A stretch of DNA of 64,000 nucleotides. Source: Atopsyche davidsoni. Taxonomy: Eukaryota; Arthropoda; Insecta; Trichoptera; Hydrobiosidae. Of this stretch, positions 53,233 through 64,000 are shown one piece after another. Location: NCBI GenBank assembly GCA_022113835.1, contig JAILWY010000019.1:6658001-6722000 (forward strand), given 5' to 3'. The stretch's first letter is position 1; each line of letters opens with the position of its first letter. The position numbers were made by a program, and so were the translations under genes. The notes beneath the pieces were generated by a model, which was not told the origin of the DNA, made no database searches, and saw only the letters and a list, made by a program, of their open reading frames with translations.

Positions 53233-55028
53233 TCTTTATTTTGGATTTACTAGTTTTGACTCGTGGCTATGGGAATGTGAATAAGTTAGAGCTGCTGTAA
53301 ATTCATACTAAATCAATGAAACCCCTTGTTATTATATTAAGCCTCCACACCCTGAAGTTTCCTCAGGGTTCAGCGAGGTCGTGACCTGTTTTTCGCTATT
53401 CGCGTATTATCAGAGAAGCGAACATCGACACTTCGTTTAATTCAATATATTTGTTAAGTTTTTCGAATCAACATTAAATTCAATCATGGTTAAAAAATTA
53501 ATGAGTAACCGCCATGTCAGTGGCGTACGCAAAGCTGAGTCCTTTTTCAAGTCAATACAAATAAAAAAAATCAGGGGTCGCTTCGTTGAGCGCTTTTCAC
53601 ATTCAAAGGTTTTTTTGGAGTAGTAATAAACTTGGAGATTTCAAATAAAAATCACGTTGTACTTATAAATAGCGCTGATGGTATAATCTGAGTCACGTGT
53701 ATTGTGGTTATGGACTCCTCGTTTTCATATTATCAGAAACCGTAAGGACTTAAAATAAAAATCGACTTTTGCGACAGTCTCTTCGTACCGCGTCGGGAGA
53801 CTGTCTCCTTTGCTTTTAGAGGCATTCGTGACATGTCCGAGGAACGTCATTCACGTCTCGGACACCGGCCATAACACAATGCGAGCTTCAAATTTAACAA
53901 CCACTTATCGATCTGCCGCCTTTTATGGTGTCGTAACACAATACCCACAGAGCCACAGTGCCACGGGCACGTGGAAGAATAAATACACTTAAGGGGGCTG
54001 ATAATTTCGATGGGTCCATACTTGATTAGAAAATATTACGAGAAAAATCTACTGTACCAATATAAATAATTTAAATGCAAAAATTCACATAAACTCATTC
54101 TTTTACATAAATATTTTTTTAATATGCTAAATGTGTGTTTTCGCGATTGAAGTTGCGGCGTCAAACTTTGGTTTTGATGCCTTTAAAAAAAAAAACTTTC
54201 ATTTTTCACCTTTGGCGTGTACCAAAGGTCTCAGGCACCTTAAGAATTTATATATTTTTTGGGTGTACGTAAGTAAATACGGATTTTAGCACGCCGAGGC
54301 CTGCTGTGAATCATTTGAAATATTATTTTCACGGCGGGGATTACGGCGGCTAGAAATATCCGAATTCTCGATGCAGGGACGGCGCGTGCCGGCATACGGA
54401 ATATTAATCACCCGATTTCGTGAATGCGTCCTCTGGAGACTTGGTGGTCGTGTTGTATTTTTAACTTTAACATATACACTAGAAAAAACAACTAATAAAA
54501 TACTAAATAATATTATAAAAGTAATCTCACCGTTGAAGCGGCATGACACCCAAGACAGCGGCTGTTGAAAAACACAGCCAAATTAAATTTAAAAAAATTC
54601 TACAATTATAATATATAAAACAAGCATGACTAGAATTGTTCTAATGCCCATACTTGATATTTTTTTTGCTTGTATATAATCGAATCCCTCACATTAAATT
54701 CACTGACCATTTAAAATACTCATGAAAATCATTAATACTTACTGACAACTGATTGGCGAAATATTAATAAATATTTTTTTTTAAATGTGCATTTTATAAA
54801 TTTCACTTATTTAGTTGGATTAAGCAGTTTTTTAGTGTCGGCTGCTGATTATTTTCAGAAGTGAATAATAGTGAGACATAGCGGTTCGATCAATACTGTA
54901 TAGTGTCGAATAGGTCGTCACATAAGTAATCCTCAAGGGGACACGACCACAGGTTTGTATCAAATCGGGACTGAAAATACAGCATGTAAAATGAGACTAA
55001 ACTCTCAATATAGTCAAGAGATTATATA
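53233..55028. other. Mostly gene-free; decayed R560 copy at 54,040-54,200
   Basis: 'atatgctaaatgtgtgtttt' and 'aaactttggttttga' mark the R560 remnant. The rest is without supported features. Confidence 0.4.
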
Positions 55029-55446
55029 CAGGATGTTCAAAGAGAGTATCGGGTACTTGTTAGTTCAGTAAAACTAAAACTACTAGTAATCTTGATTATA
55101 TGAATACAATATTGAAAGTTATTTCGAAAAGATGATGTTATCCAAATGGTGACCATTACGCTGCTGGCATTTTTATAATCTGGAAGATATTGCTGCCATT
55201 TCTGACCTGATGTTTTGTTTCAATTCCATTAGGTTCGTCGGATTATTCTCATAAACCCTACTTTTAAGGTATCCCCATACGAAATATTCAAGAGGGCTAA
55301 GGTCGGGCCAGTTGATGTTACCTCTACGTGAAATGACCTTATGAGGTAATAATTCGTTAACAGCTTCGATTGATTGATCGGATGTATGGCAAGTGGAACT
55401 TGTTGAAGTCTTGCTGGAACCACGTTCTTGAGTTTTGGATACCCTG
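55029..55446 (-). mobile_element. Tc1/mariner-like internal-deletion derivative, copy 4
   Basis: Flanked by TA on both sides; ends CAGGATGTTCAAAGAGAGTA and GTTTTGGATACCCTG. The minus strand carries decayed transposase C-terminal sequence (INQSKLLTNYYLI, GYLKVGFMRIIRR in shifted frame). Confidence 0.8.
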
Positions 55447-56866
55447 TATACGTTTATTTAGTATAGGGTAGTTTCCCTTCTCTGAAAACATCGGGAACTC
55501 ATTTTTTTTCAAAGCAATCAAAAGTAACTGCAGCTGTGTCCGACTTTAATATTTCATCTCACAAAATAGTGCCTTTCATAAGACAGCCAACTCTTCAAGG
55601 TGCAGGATACAGATGTGGTAATAATCCATTCGACGGTCAAGAATATCAGAGAGTTCCACACTGTTTATTTCTATCGCTCCCGAAGAACTGGTTTGTATTA
55701 TTTTTGTGTAAATTATAGAGCACATCGTCAAAATCGCTAGTACGAATATTCCTTCGCAGAAAACTAAATAAAATGAACCGAGTATTTGTAATGCAATTAG
55801 AAGCAAATGCAACAACGATATACGTCAGTAAAATATAAATAATTACACTCAGAGATCACTTAAAATTCCATTAAGCCAACTCTATGCATTTTGTATATAT
55901 ATGTATGTCTAAGAAAGCTTCCATTAGCTGAATTAGTCAGAAGAAAACTAATTGAGCTGTTTCAAACCAATCAAAAGCAAATACTGCAGTATAAGATGCA
56001 GAACACAAAAACTAAATGAAACATTTTAATGTAAACTTTATTAATTAATATCGTTTTGATGTGAAATGTAATTTACTTGCCTTTTCTTTTCACGTCTACA
56101 AGATACAAGCAAGCTCGAGAAGAATCGAGTAACGTACCTTTAGTAATACGAAAAACACAATTGAGCTTTTTCGAAGCAGTTTGAGGCAAATGCGGCAGTA
56201 AACGTCCATTAAAAATAAATTATTACAATAACAAGTACGAGGCGAGAAGCTCTCTACCAAATGCAGTGTATGATTCATGTAGCCTGTCCTCGGATTCATT
56301 TACATAATTATTTTTTCAATATAAACCGGGGATTGTTTTATTTTACCTTTGGAGCCAAGAGCTCTAGGAATAAAGTGAGCTATCTTTACATTTTAAAACA
56401 CGCGTTTATCTCGGACGAAACTCACGTAAACAGATCCGTCCCAACCTTTCTTGATATTTCGAATAACATAAACAAATACAGAGTATTATTTCTACAAACT
56501 ACAAAATCGAAGGCCTAGTGGTTCTGCGCTTTCAGGCTCGAGTCCACGTGGAGTGACAAGTGTTTTACGATTTTGTCGATAACCATACAATGTCACTAGT
56601 TTTTTTTAATGATATTCAAGTGCCGAAGTTGCATCACTTCAAAATGCTTCATACTGGTTTTATTAATCTTCCTCCTTCACAGGTTGTACACGTCGGGTTA
56701 TAAAAATCTAATATACTCGTAGGTTTTGAGAGGCGTTTTTCATCACCTCCTCTGTCTACACACATTCTACCCTCTTTCACAATCGCCAGGCAAAATTCTG
56801 ACTAATATATATACTAACTACAGAATGTCAGTCAGTTCGTTCCCGAACTCCCACTTGTTGATTGTA
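55447..56866. repeat. Stretch with diverged ~190-bp repeats
   Basis: Phrases of the type 'gcaaatactgcagtaa' preceded by 'gagctgtttcaaaccaa' recur near 55,510, 55,800, 55,975 and 56,185. No gene supported. Confidence 0.4.
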
Positions 56867-57394
56867 CAGTATGTCCAAAGAGAGTATCGGATATTTGTTT
56901 GTTCAGTAAAACAAAAACTACTTGTAATGAAGTATTTTTTTATTGTTGATTATAAGAATGCAAAATGGAAAATTATTTCGTAAAGATGATGTTATCCAAA
57001 TGATGACCATTACGCGCTGCTGGTACTCTTTTAATCTGGAACGAATACTGCTGCCATATCTGACCTGATGTTTTGTTTCAATTCCATTAGGTTCGTCGGA
57101 TTATTCTCATAAACCTTACTTTTAAGGTATCCCCATACGAAATAGTCAAGAGCGCTAAGGTCGTGGCTTCTTGATGTTACCTCTACGTGAAATGACCTTA
57201 TCAGGTAATAATTCGTTAACAGCTTCGATTGATCGATCGGATGTTTGGCAAGTGGAACTTGTTGAAGTCTTGTTGGAACCACGTTCTTGAGTTGAAACCC
57301 TGAAACTCCTCCAACTTTGGGCCCAAAAATTTTCGCAGCATATCGCAATAACGGTCACTAAAACAAATACCCGATACTCTTTTTGGACACCCTG
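56867..57394 (-). mobile_element. Tc1/mariner-like internal-deletion derivative, copy 5
   Basis: TA on both sides; ends CAGTATGTCCAAAGAGAGTA and CTTTTTGGACACCCTG. The most complete coding remnant: RYCDMLRKFLGPKLEEFQGF, then SINRSC, LLPDKVISRRGNI, LDYFVWGYLKSKVYENNP and TNLMELKQNIRSDMAAV over three frames. The N-terminal half is missing. Confidence 0.85.
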
Positions 57395-58740
57395 TACAAC
57401 CACGCGCCCTCAAATAATACTAAAATCAACAAATATTCCGGTCTTCTACTAATCCAACACCAATAAACAGTCCTCCGACGTTTTCGTTGGGCTGAAAATT
57501 TATAACAAAATCTACCAAAATTTACGAACATAAATATGAATATATTTATTATTTCTTCAAACTTTTTTTTGTATGGTTGGTATCTTCATACACTTCCATT
57601 ACCTTAACCTTGGGTTTAATGTGAAGTACTACAAATTAAATTAGTATGTCGTGGAAAGTACTAAATACAGCTGTGCATGAATTTTAAAGCAATTATATAT
57701 CACTGATGTCACGAAATTCTAAGTGCCTTGTTGTGTAGCCGAAAATTATCAAATAACTTAATTCCACGTTAATTGTGTTTTGATTTGTGACTAGAAAAAA
57801 TAGATTATTATCCTTCTTATGTGCTTTTGAATTAACAATTTTACGGTAAAAAATTTATTAAAAAATATATCGAGACGGCGCCTAAACAAAATTACATTAA
57901 AATTATAAAAGTTTTACATTCGCTTTTATTACATTTATTAGCATTTAAATGTTTGTAAGATGGTAAAGCACTATAAGTAAAAAAAATATTATAATTATTT
58001 ATATTGACTTTAATGACAAAGTTATGAGGATGTTATAAAATAGTAAAAATAATATTGTATGTTTATAAAGATGAATCAATATTCTAATCGGTTTTATATG
58101 CGTAAATATTTGCATGGTCTATTAATGTGAACAAACCACTTACTTTTTAAGGAAATGTAAGGTTATTTGTGATTTAATATGAATGGATCATTACAATTTA
58201 TTGACTGCTTTATTACCAGTATCTTCAAGCTGTGGTTCGCAGACATAAAGTTTATTTTCATTCCAAAACTACAGTATATTGGTACGATGAGGCACTTGAG
58301 GTGTGGCCTTTATGCTGAAATTTTTAGATATTTAGATAGATAGATATATTTATAAGGTTCGATAGTGGAAAAAATATATAAAACAAGATCACCAGATAGA
58401 TTTTAAAGTACCACATGGATAGCAGCATCGATGTGTTATCCGGGGACGCCGCGCGTAAAAAGTGAGATGGCCACTCGTTTAGAGCAGCACTATATGAAAT
58501 AAAATGTGCATTTTAATAATAAAATATATTTTATTAGACTATTATATATGATACCAATAAAGTATCGCTTGCCTTTAGAAGTATTAAAACACAAATATTA
58601 TATCATCAGTGAGTAAAACCGATTGCCTTGATTTCAGACTATATATAGGTTTAGGTATTCATTATGCTTGTACTTGAACAGATGTTAAAAAAATGCAGAA
58701 ATTAAAGATTTATTATTTATTTTTAAAGTTTTATCATAAC
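57395..58740. other. Gene-free AT-rich stretch
   Basis: No gene, RNA or repeat that I can support. Confidence 0.4.
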
Positions 58741-58835
58741 TCCTTGTTCGAGTGTCTCTCCTCATAGCAGGTTGGTGACCATCTCTCTCAACATATCTGT
58801 TTTCTGGGCCAGTCCTACAAGTTCGGTTCTTATAA
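58741..58835 (-). pseudogene. LINE 3'-end fragment, reverse
   Basis: Minus strand reads ELVGLAQ, then MLREMVTNLL-like sequence, the closing peptide of the same LINE. Confidence 0.65.
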
Positions 58836-59149
58836 GTAAGTATTTTCTTTCGGCGAGAAAATCGCTCTCTTTTCCTATGATGTGAGCGGAAAGAATGCGT
58901 TTGATTTCATTTTGGCTTTCCCTTAAATTTCAATCTGGCAACCCGACAGAGATCGATCGTTAATGTCTACTCTGAGCCATGGCGGACAGCTCTAAAGGCC
59001 GAGCGTGTTTCTTGATGTATATATAATTCCCATTATTGGAATACCTTCATCATCATAATAGTGTGGAGCCACACTATTTAGATATATATTATATATATAT
59101 AAATATTCCCTCAATTCTTCCATTCTGTTGCTTGTAGATAGCTGACGTT

Positions 59150-59350
59150 CACTGCCTTAGCGTCAGTGAAAGATCGATAATGGACTAGTATACATATTAT
59201 AGACATTCCTTTTGCAGCATGCTGCAGAAGAAATTTGAGATCTATATGCGAGAGTATAATAATACTATTGATCTTTTCTTCACAGACATGGAGATAAGTT
59301 CAGTGAGATGGTTACCAACCTCCTCTGAAAAATGGCACCCGAAGAAGACG
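59150..59350 (+). repeat. LINE 3'-tail type repeat
   Basis: 'gatcgataatggac', 'gcatgctgcagaag', 'gagatggttaccaacctcct' and 'cacccgaagaagacg', in the usual order. Confidence 0.65.
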
Positions 59351-61833
59351 AAATTCATTTAAACACACTCTCACACTTGTTTTCTTGACCAGCTTTGTAA
59401 TACATACACATAGTAATTTAAGCCCACCGGCTGACTCATTGATACAACGACTAATTCCGGTCCCAAACAATAATGTGCGTATCCATTATTTTTACACATT
59501 GACACGGATCGCGACCGGGAGGGGAACCACTTGGCAACAGCAGTTGGCTATAAATTATAAATAGATTAACTGCATTCAGCGAAGCATTCTCCGCGGGCGC
59601 AACTCCGGATGATCAAAGCGGGTTCAGAAAGCCAACCCTGTTATACTCAACAAACAACAAACACCGACAGCCAAAAGAAGGCGAGACACTGCCAATCGAA
59701 TCCTGCCAGACTAAAATTAGTCTTTATACTCCACATCTAACAATAAATACCAATTTCCTACCTGCTAGCTCATCAAACACGAATGATAAAAACCCACTGA
59801 ATCCCACACAGCAGACTGGATTACTTCGTTTTGTAACAACAAATACATTAGCTATACAAAATGACGAGAAAACTCCTCGTGCTCTTTTCCAATTGAGCTA
59901 CAGTGCCACTGTGATCGATCGACCTGCTCGCATTTACTCTATAACTGCAATACTCTTTTAGTGTAAAGGCAAGTATGCAAACGGTGGAATGCACTCAGAC
60001 TTAAAACACCGAAAGTCTTTACAGTAAATCTGTATTAAAAACATTTTAAATATCAAAAGCATTCCCGTCTATTTGAACTGGGAGACAGATTATAAATTTA
60101 CTAATTTACCTATTGTTATAGACATTTCAGCCTGATTTATTTAATCTTCTGAAAACTTGCAAGGACACTTTGTAATTGCAGATAACCTCGATTTTATTTT
60201 GTTGTTATAGCGGTAGAGCTGTTTTAGGACTTGATATTACCGAGGTGAATCTGCACTAGAATTGCAATGGATCGCGAGCAAAATATATATATTTAAATTG
60301 TAAATTTTGAACACTCGGTTGTTGGTTGTTGTTGCTGCATTTGAAAGGGGAAAAAACACGCTCCGGTGCAGATTTCCTGCAGTCTCTTTGAATACAACAA
60401 AGTAAATTGCGAAGTGGTGTGTTTAAAATACCTTTGATATACGTTGACGTGGCCTCGAGACGTCGGAAAGGAAACCGAGGTGGTTCCCACAGGGGTTAGC
60501 TCAAACAAACAATTAATAGGTTCTCTTTTTACATCTATATACCCTTATAGAACTCTCCCTTTGGGCAATGTGTCTTTCCAAGGTTATGTTAATTTTTAAA
60601 TATAATAAAAACGTGTTAGAAGACGAAGATTTTTTGTTCACACTGCCCCTGTAATTTATCAATAATACAAGTCAAGATTGGCATCAAACAACATAAAAAA
60701 ATATTAAAAACTTATAATGTGTAACTTTGGTTTAGATCAGAAGTACGATCAGTCCGTGTCGTGTAATAAATTAGTTTAAATATTTCACATTACTATTCCC
60801 TCTTTAAAATAAATACATCCGAGCCAAGAGAGTCCCGGCACTTTGTATACAGGTGAATTACATTGAAGAGGTGATTGACACATGGATTTTTGCGCAATAA
60901 GGTTCAATATACAGTGTGCATCGCAATCTTCAAACATTTTAAACGAGATTTTAAACACACCAAATACTGTGATACTTAAACAAAGAAAATAAAAGTAAAT
61001 TTGCGGTTTAATGATATTATTAAAAATATCTAAGTAACTTCGTAATGTTGATTATAAATGTGTAAATATAACAATATTTAAAAAAAAGCAATATTATGGT
61101 CCTTGAAAAATTCTGGGCAAATAGAGCTTATTAAGAATTTCCATAATATTAATTTAATGCAAAACTTGAGCAAATTTAATGAAAGAGACATTTGTTTGGC
61201 TAATGAAATTAGTAAATTAAAGTCTATTTTTAACTGTTTTTTTTATGAACGGTTAATCAAGTGACATTTATTAGGATCATCCTGTATGTTTCCGGTTTCG
61301 CTCCGAGCTGCTTCATTGATATTATATTGTATATTATTGTGTTCGCATCTAAATATACTTTCAGGTTCTTAACCTTAGAGTTCTCTCAGCATGGGATAAT
61401 ATTATTAATATTATTACTTAATATATTACTATATTATTAAAGAATAATTTGTACTTTTTAAAACTATAATTGTGTATCTTTTATTCAAACCACGAGTGAG
61501 AGACATCTAATCTTAGATAATCTGTAAACAACGAGTCTTTAACCACGTAACACGAAATTCTTGTTATAGGTATGATCAAACGTTTATGTATAAATTATAT
61601 TATAAATATTTAACTGTTTATTTTAAGATAAGATTATTGTGTGTAGGTTGTACTTTTTTAAACAAATATCAGCTTCAGTACAAAGTGACCAATATTAATC
61701 CGATCAACACGCACCATAAGCTAAACGGCTACGAGATAACGATCATGCCTTCACGAAAACGATAAATTTTTCCAACTGCTTGTATATTTCAGTAAAATAT
61801 ATGTACACCATATATATATATATATATACATCT
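59351..61833. other. Low-repeat stretch without recognised gene
   Basis: Unique AT-rich sequence with a GC-balanced island at about 59,500-59,700. The minus-strand frame at 60,293-60,508 has no recognised feature. Confidence 0.35.
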
Positions 61834-61999
61834 CAGTGGCATGCGGTGCTTTATTCATCGCTTCTCTTCTTCTTGAATTTGAACCCAACAAGCAATCGTG
61901 TCAAACGCTAAACTTTTGGTTTGAAGGTCTGAGCTTTTTTTTTTTTTTAATATTTTAGAGTAAGCAATGCTTGTTGTATGTGTGGACCGCACGCCACTG
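61834..61999. mobile_element. 166-bp TIR element
   Basis: CAGTGGCATGCGGTGC at the left and the complement of CAGTGGCGTGCGGTCC at the right; interior non-coding with a T run. A target duplication is not clear because both flanks are TA-rich. Confidence 0.6.
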
Positions 62000-63329
62000 A
62001 TATGTATATATATATTAGTTTATCATGGTGTACATATATATGTCTCGGGTTCTCGCCGACCTTACAGGTAGGTCTCATTAAAACGAAGGTAGTCTCACGT
62101 GGACGCCTTGTACCAAACTAAATATTGTCGGAGCTAAATTCGCTGTTGACACAAGCGAGGTGACACAACTGAGTCGATGTAACCGCGCGTGCCCACATAG
62201 TTGAGTGCGTGGGCGTGTGATTTACGGTAGTCGGTATCAGATGAGAAAGGAGCCGAAGTCGAAATGTAGCGTGACGCTAATCGCCCCCGGAGACGCGGTC
62301 ACCCCCCATTTTACACTTCAGCAACGAGATTAGAAGACTCAATCAGTGTAAGTGCAGTTAATGTAAAGATTACTCATTCTCTAGTAAAAAAAAACACCGG
62401 AATTTTAAATCAATTTTTTTTACAAATATTCGTCCGTCTTAAAACGAGTGCATGTCAATAAATCTACTGTTTGCACGTTTTACTATGATTTCAATGCTCT
62501 AGTTCTCTATATTAAAAAAATATGTTGATTCAACACTTCTACACTGGAGCTGAACAAAAATGACACCATAAAATATATGGGAGGTCTTTTTTTCGCTTAC
62601 TAGGCACTTTCATGGTGATTCAGTTCAAAATCAACCCATCAGTGGTCATGGGTTCATGTTAAAAACTCACAATGCCCTCAGTGTATATAAAATATAATTT
62701 TCTGTATTAAGCAGTTAATATATAGACGACAAGTTCTTCATATTTTTCTAGGTTACTGTAGGAAATGGAAAACATTTTTAGATGCAAATGAGCACAATAA
62801 CCGTGTGTCATACACATTTTATATGTATAAAATAATATATCTATATCGTATACACCTACACAGTATACAGGTGAATCTAGCCTTTTAAACGCGTTTTCAA
62901 CATATTTAATCAATCGATATTGATTACAAGGAGATATATATTTATTCTCACCGAAATCATATAAATAAGCGTATGATTCAGGCAATCCAACACGGGATGG
63001 AGTGACGTCGTGCACACATGGTCGAGTATCGTGACAGGTCGGCGGAATCTATTTATACAATCAAGGCAGGTGAAAATATGAGAGAGCAGATTAATGGTAT
63101 CTTGAAATTTATTTTATATCTGACCCAAAATACGTCGTGGTCCAGCACATGTAAGGCAGAAAGTATTTTTGGTAGTCGTTACGATTATGGTCTTGCTGGC
63201 CGGATGATGGATATTTCTAGGATTGTTGCGAAACAAAGCAAGATACACTTATTTGATTGCAAAATGGATTCAACAAGTGCAATAATAATTCATTTTTTAA
63301 TTAAAAACGAAAAAAAATCACTGTACTTC
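62000..63329. other. Gene-free or unresolved stretch
   Basis: Two back-to-back frames (minus 62,707-63,015; plus 63,018-63,362) meet at a TGACGTCGTGCAC site. The plus frame starts with ATG, the minus one does not. Neither shows a known domain, so a divergent gene pair is not claimed. Confidence 0.3.
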
Positions 63330-64000
63330 AGAGCTACGTTTTTTAAAATTGTAAACGTATAAACTCGCTTTAGATTCACTAAATGTTATGTTGTCTCGGT
63401 TTTTCTTCAGCAACGATGTGGTTTCATAGGAGAATCCTTAAAATACCACGGGACAAAGGAAAAAAAGGAAAAGGTATCGTATTTGGGGCATTTTTTCTAC
63501 TGCGACTTGCGAAAAATCGAAACGAAAAGAGTTGAGAAAACTGGAAGTCGGATAGGGAAGTCATTATATATGGAGTATATTCTATGAAATGATCACCAAC
63601 CTCGTCTGAGAAGTAGCACCTTAAGCTGAAGATAAAATAAATTAATTTGTAATATTTTAAATAAAAAGTAAATTACTAAGCAGGCGGATATAAAAATTTG
63701 GATATTTACACTGAAATTTTAACAAATACATTAACCATATTTAATGTTGTTCAGCTACCTTTTTTAAAACTGTAAACGTATAAACTCGCTTGAGATTTAC
63801 TAAATGTTATGTTGTCTCAGTTTTTCTTCAGCAACAATGTGGCTTCATAGGAGAATCCTTAAAATACCATGGGATAAACCATGGGATGACCGCGTCACAA
63901 ATGAGAGAGTCTCCTACAAAGGTAAAAAAAAGCAAAAGGTGTCGTATTTGGGCCATTTTTTCGAAACAAAAAGAGTTGAGAAAACTGGAAGTCGGATAAA
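63330..64000 (+). pseudogene. Tandemly duplicated LINE 3' coding fragment
   Basis: Two units 421 bp apart (anchor 'gtaaacgtataaactcgc' at 63,351 and 63,772). Each reads MWxHRRILKIPWDK and, in the second, DDRVTNERV then KQKVSYLGHF, the YLGH region of the LINE reverse transcriptase. Unit 1 ends with 'gatcaccaacctcgtctgag'; unit 2 runs off the window. Confidence 0.75.

Noticed and set aside
62707..63362. Divergent gene pair around TGACGTC
   Set aside because: The minus frame lacks an ATG start and neither protein shows recognisable features.

Overview
The window looks like insect (arthropod) nuclear DNA. It is AT-rich, has no operon-like gene packing, and is full of eukaryotic transposon remains: piggyBac, mariner, a second Tc1/mariner-like family, hAT, pogo-like mini-elements, foldback elements, a non-LTR retrotransposon with a GAAGAAG tail, and tRNA-derived sequences. 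There is also a great deal of simple, minisatellite and satellite DNA. The order or species cannot be settled from the sequence. No conventional multi-exon host gene, rRNA or clearly functional tRNA gene was recognised.

Region 1 to about 18,900 is a nested tandem array built round one unusual gene. Its product is a small protein with a proline-rich middle and a long Arg/Glu-rich, probably helical tract. Two copies have intact reading frames: A at 2175-3098 (307 aa) and D at 15436-16248 (270 aa). Two are broken: B at 10649-11405, where a second promoter copy has replaced the N-terminal half, and C at 12472-12681, which keeps only the 3' end. Each complete copy has a shared 5' region with an arthropod initiator-like TCAGTC. 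Long downstream modules carry a recurrent 24-nt motif, AATAAA signals and a 20-codon frame behind a good 3' splice site. Between the copies lie a piggyBac element with both TTAA-flanked ends (4938-7261), two mariner relics, a hAT relic and two insertions that can be delimited exactly against the uninterrupted array copies.

Region 18,900-32,500 holds LINE, hAT and Tc1/mariner-like relics and a possible solo LTR. It also has three foldback or foldback-like segments, two of which carry a hammerhead-ribozyme-like core; a third core lies in copy C of the array. Region 32,500-50,300 is dominated by tandem DNA: a roughly 225-bp satellite in two arrays, several independent minisatellites, and a 17-bp minisatellite that repeats the CACGTG E-box five times. 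It also has a hAT mini-element with a clean 8-bp target duplication and GC-rich islands. Region 50,300-64,000 is mostly low-repeat AT-rich DNA with no recognised gene, plus two more Tc1/mariner-like deletion derivatives, a tRNA-like SINE head, a small TIR element and a tandemly duplicated LINE 3' end.

The main candidates for something undescribed are the amplified Arg/Glu-rich gene family with its conserved downstream modules, the hairpin element built round a full tRNA-Thr-like cloverleaf (13638-13869, second copy near 48,845), and the hammerhead-like cores in foldback elements.
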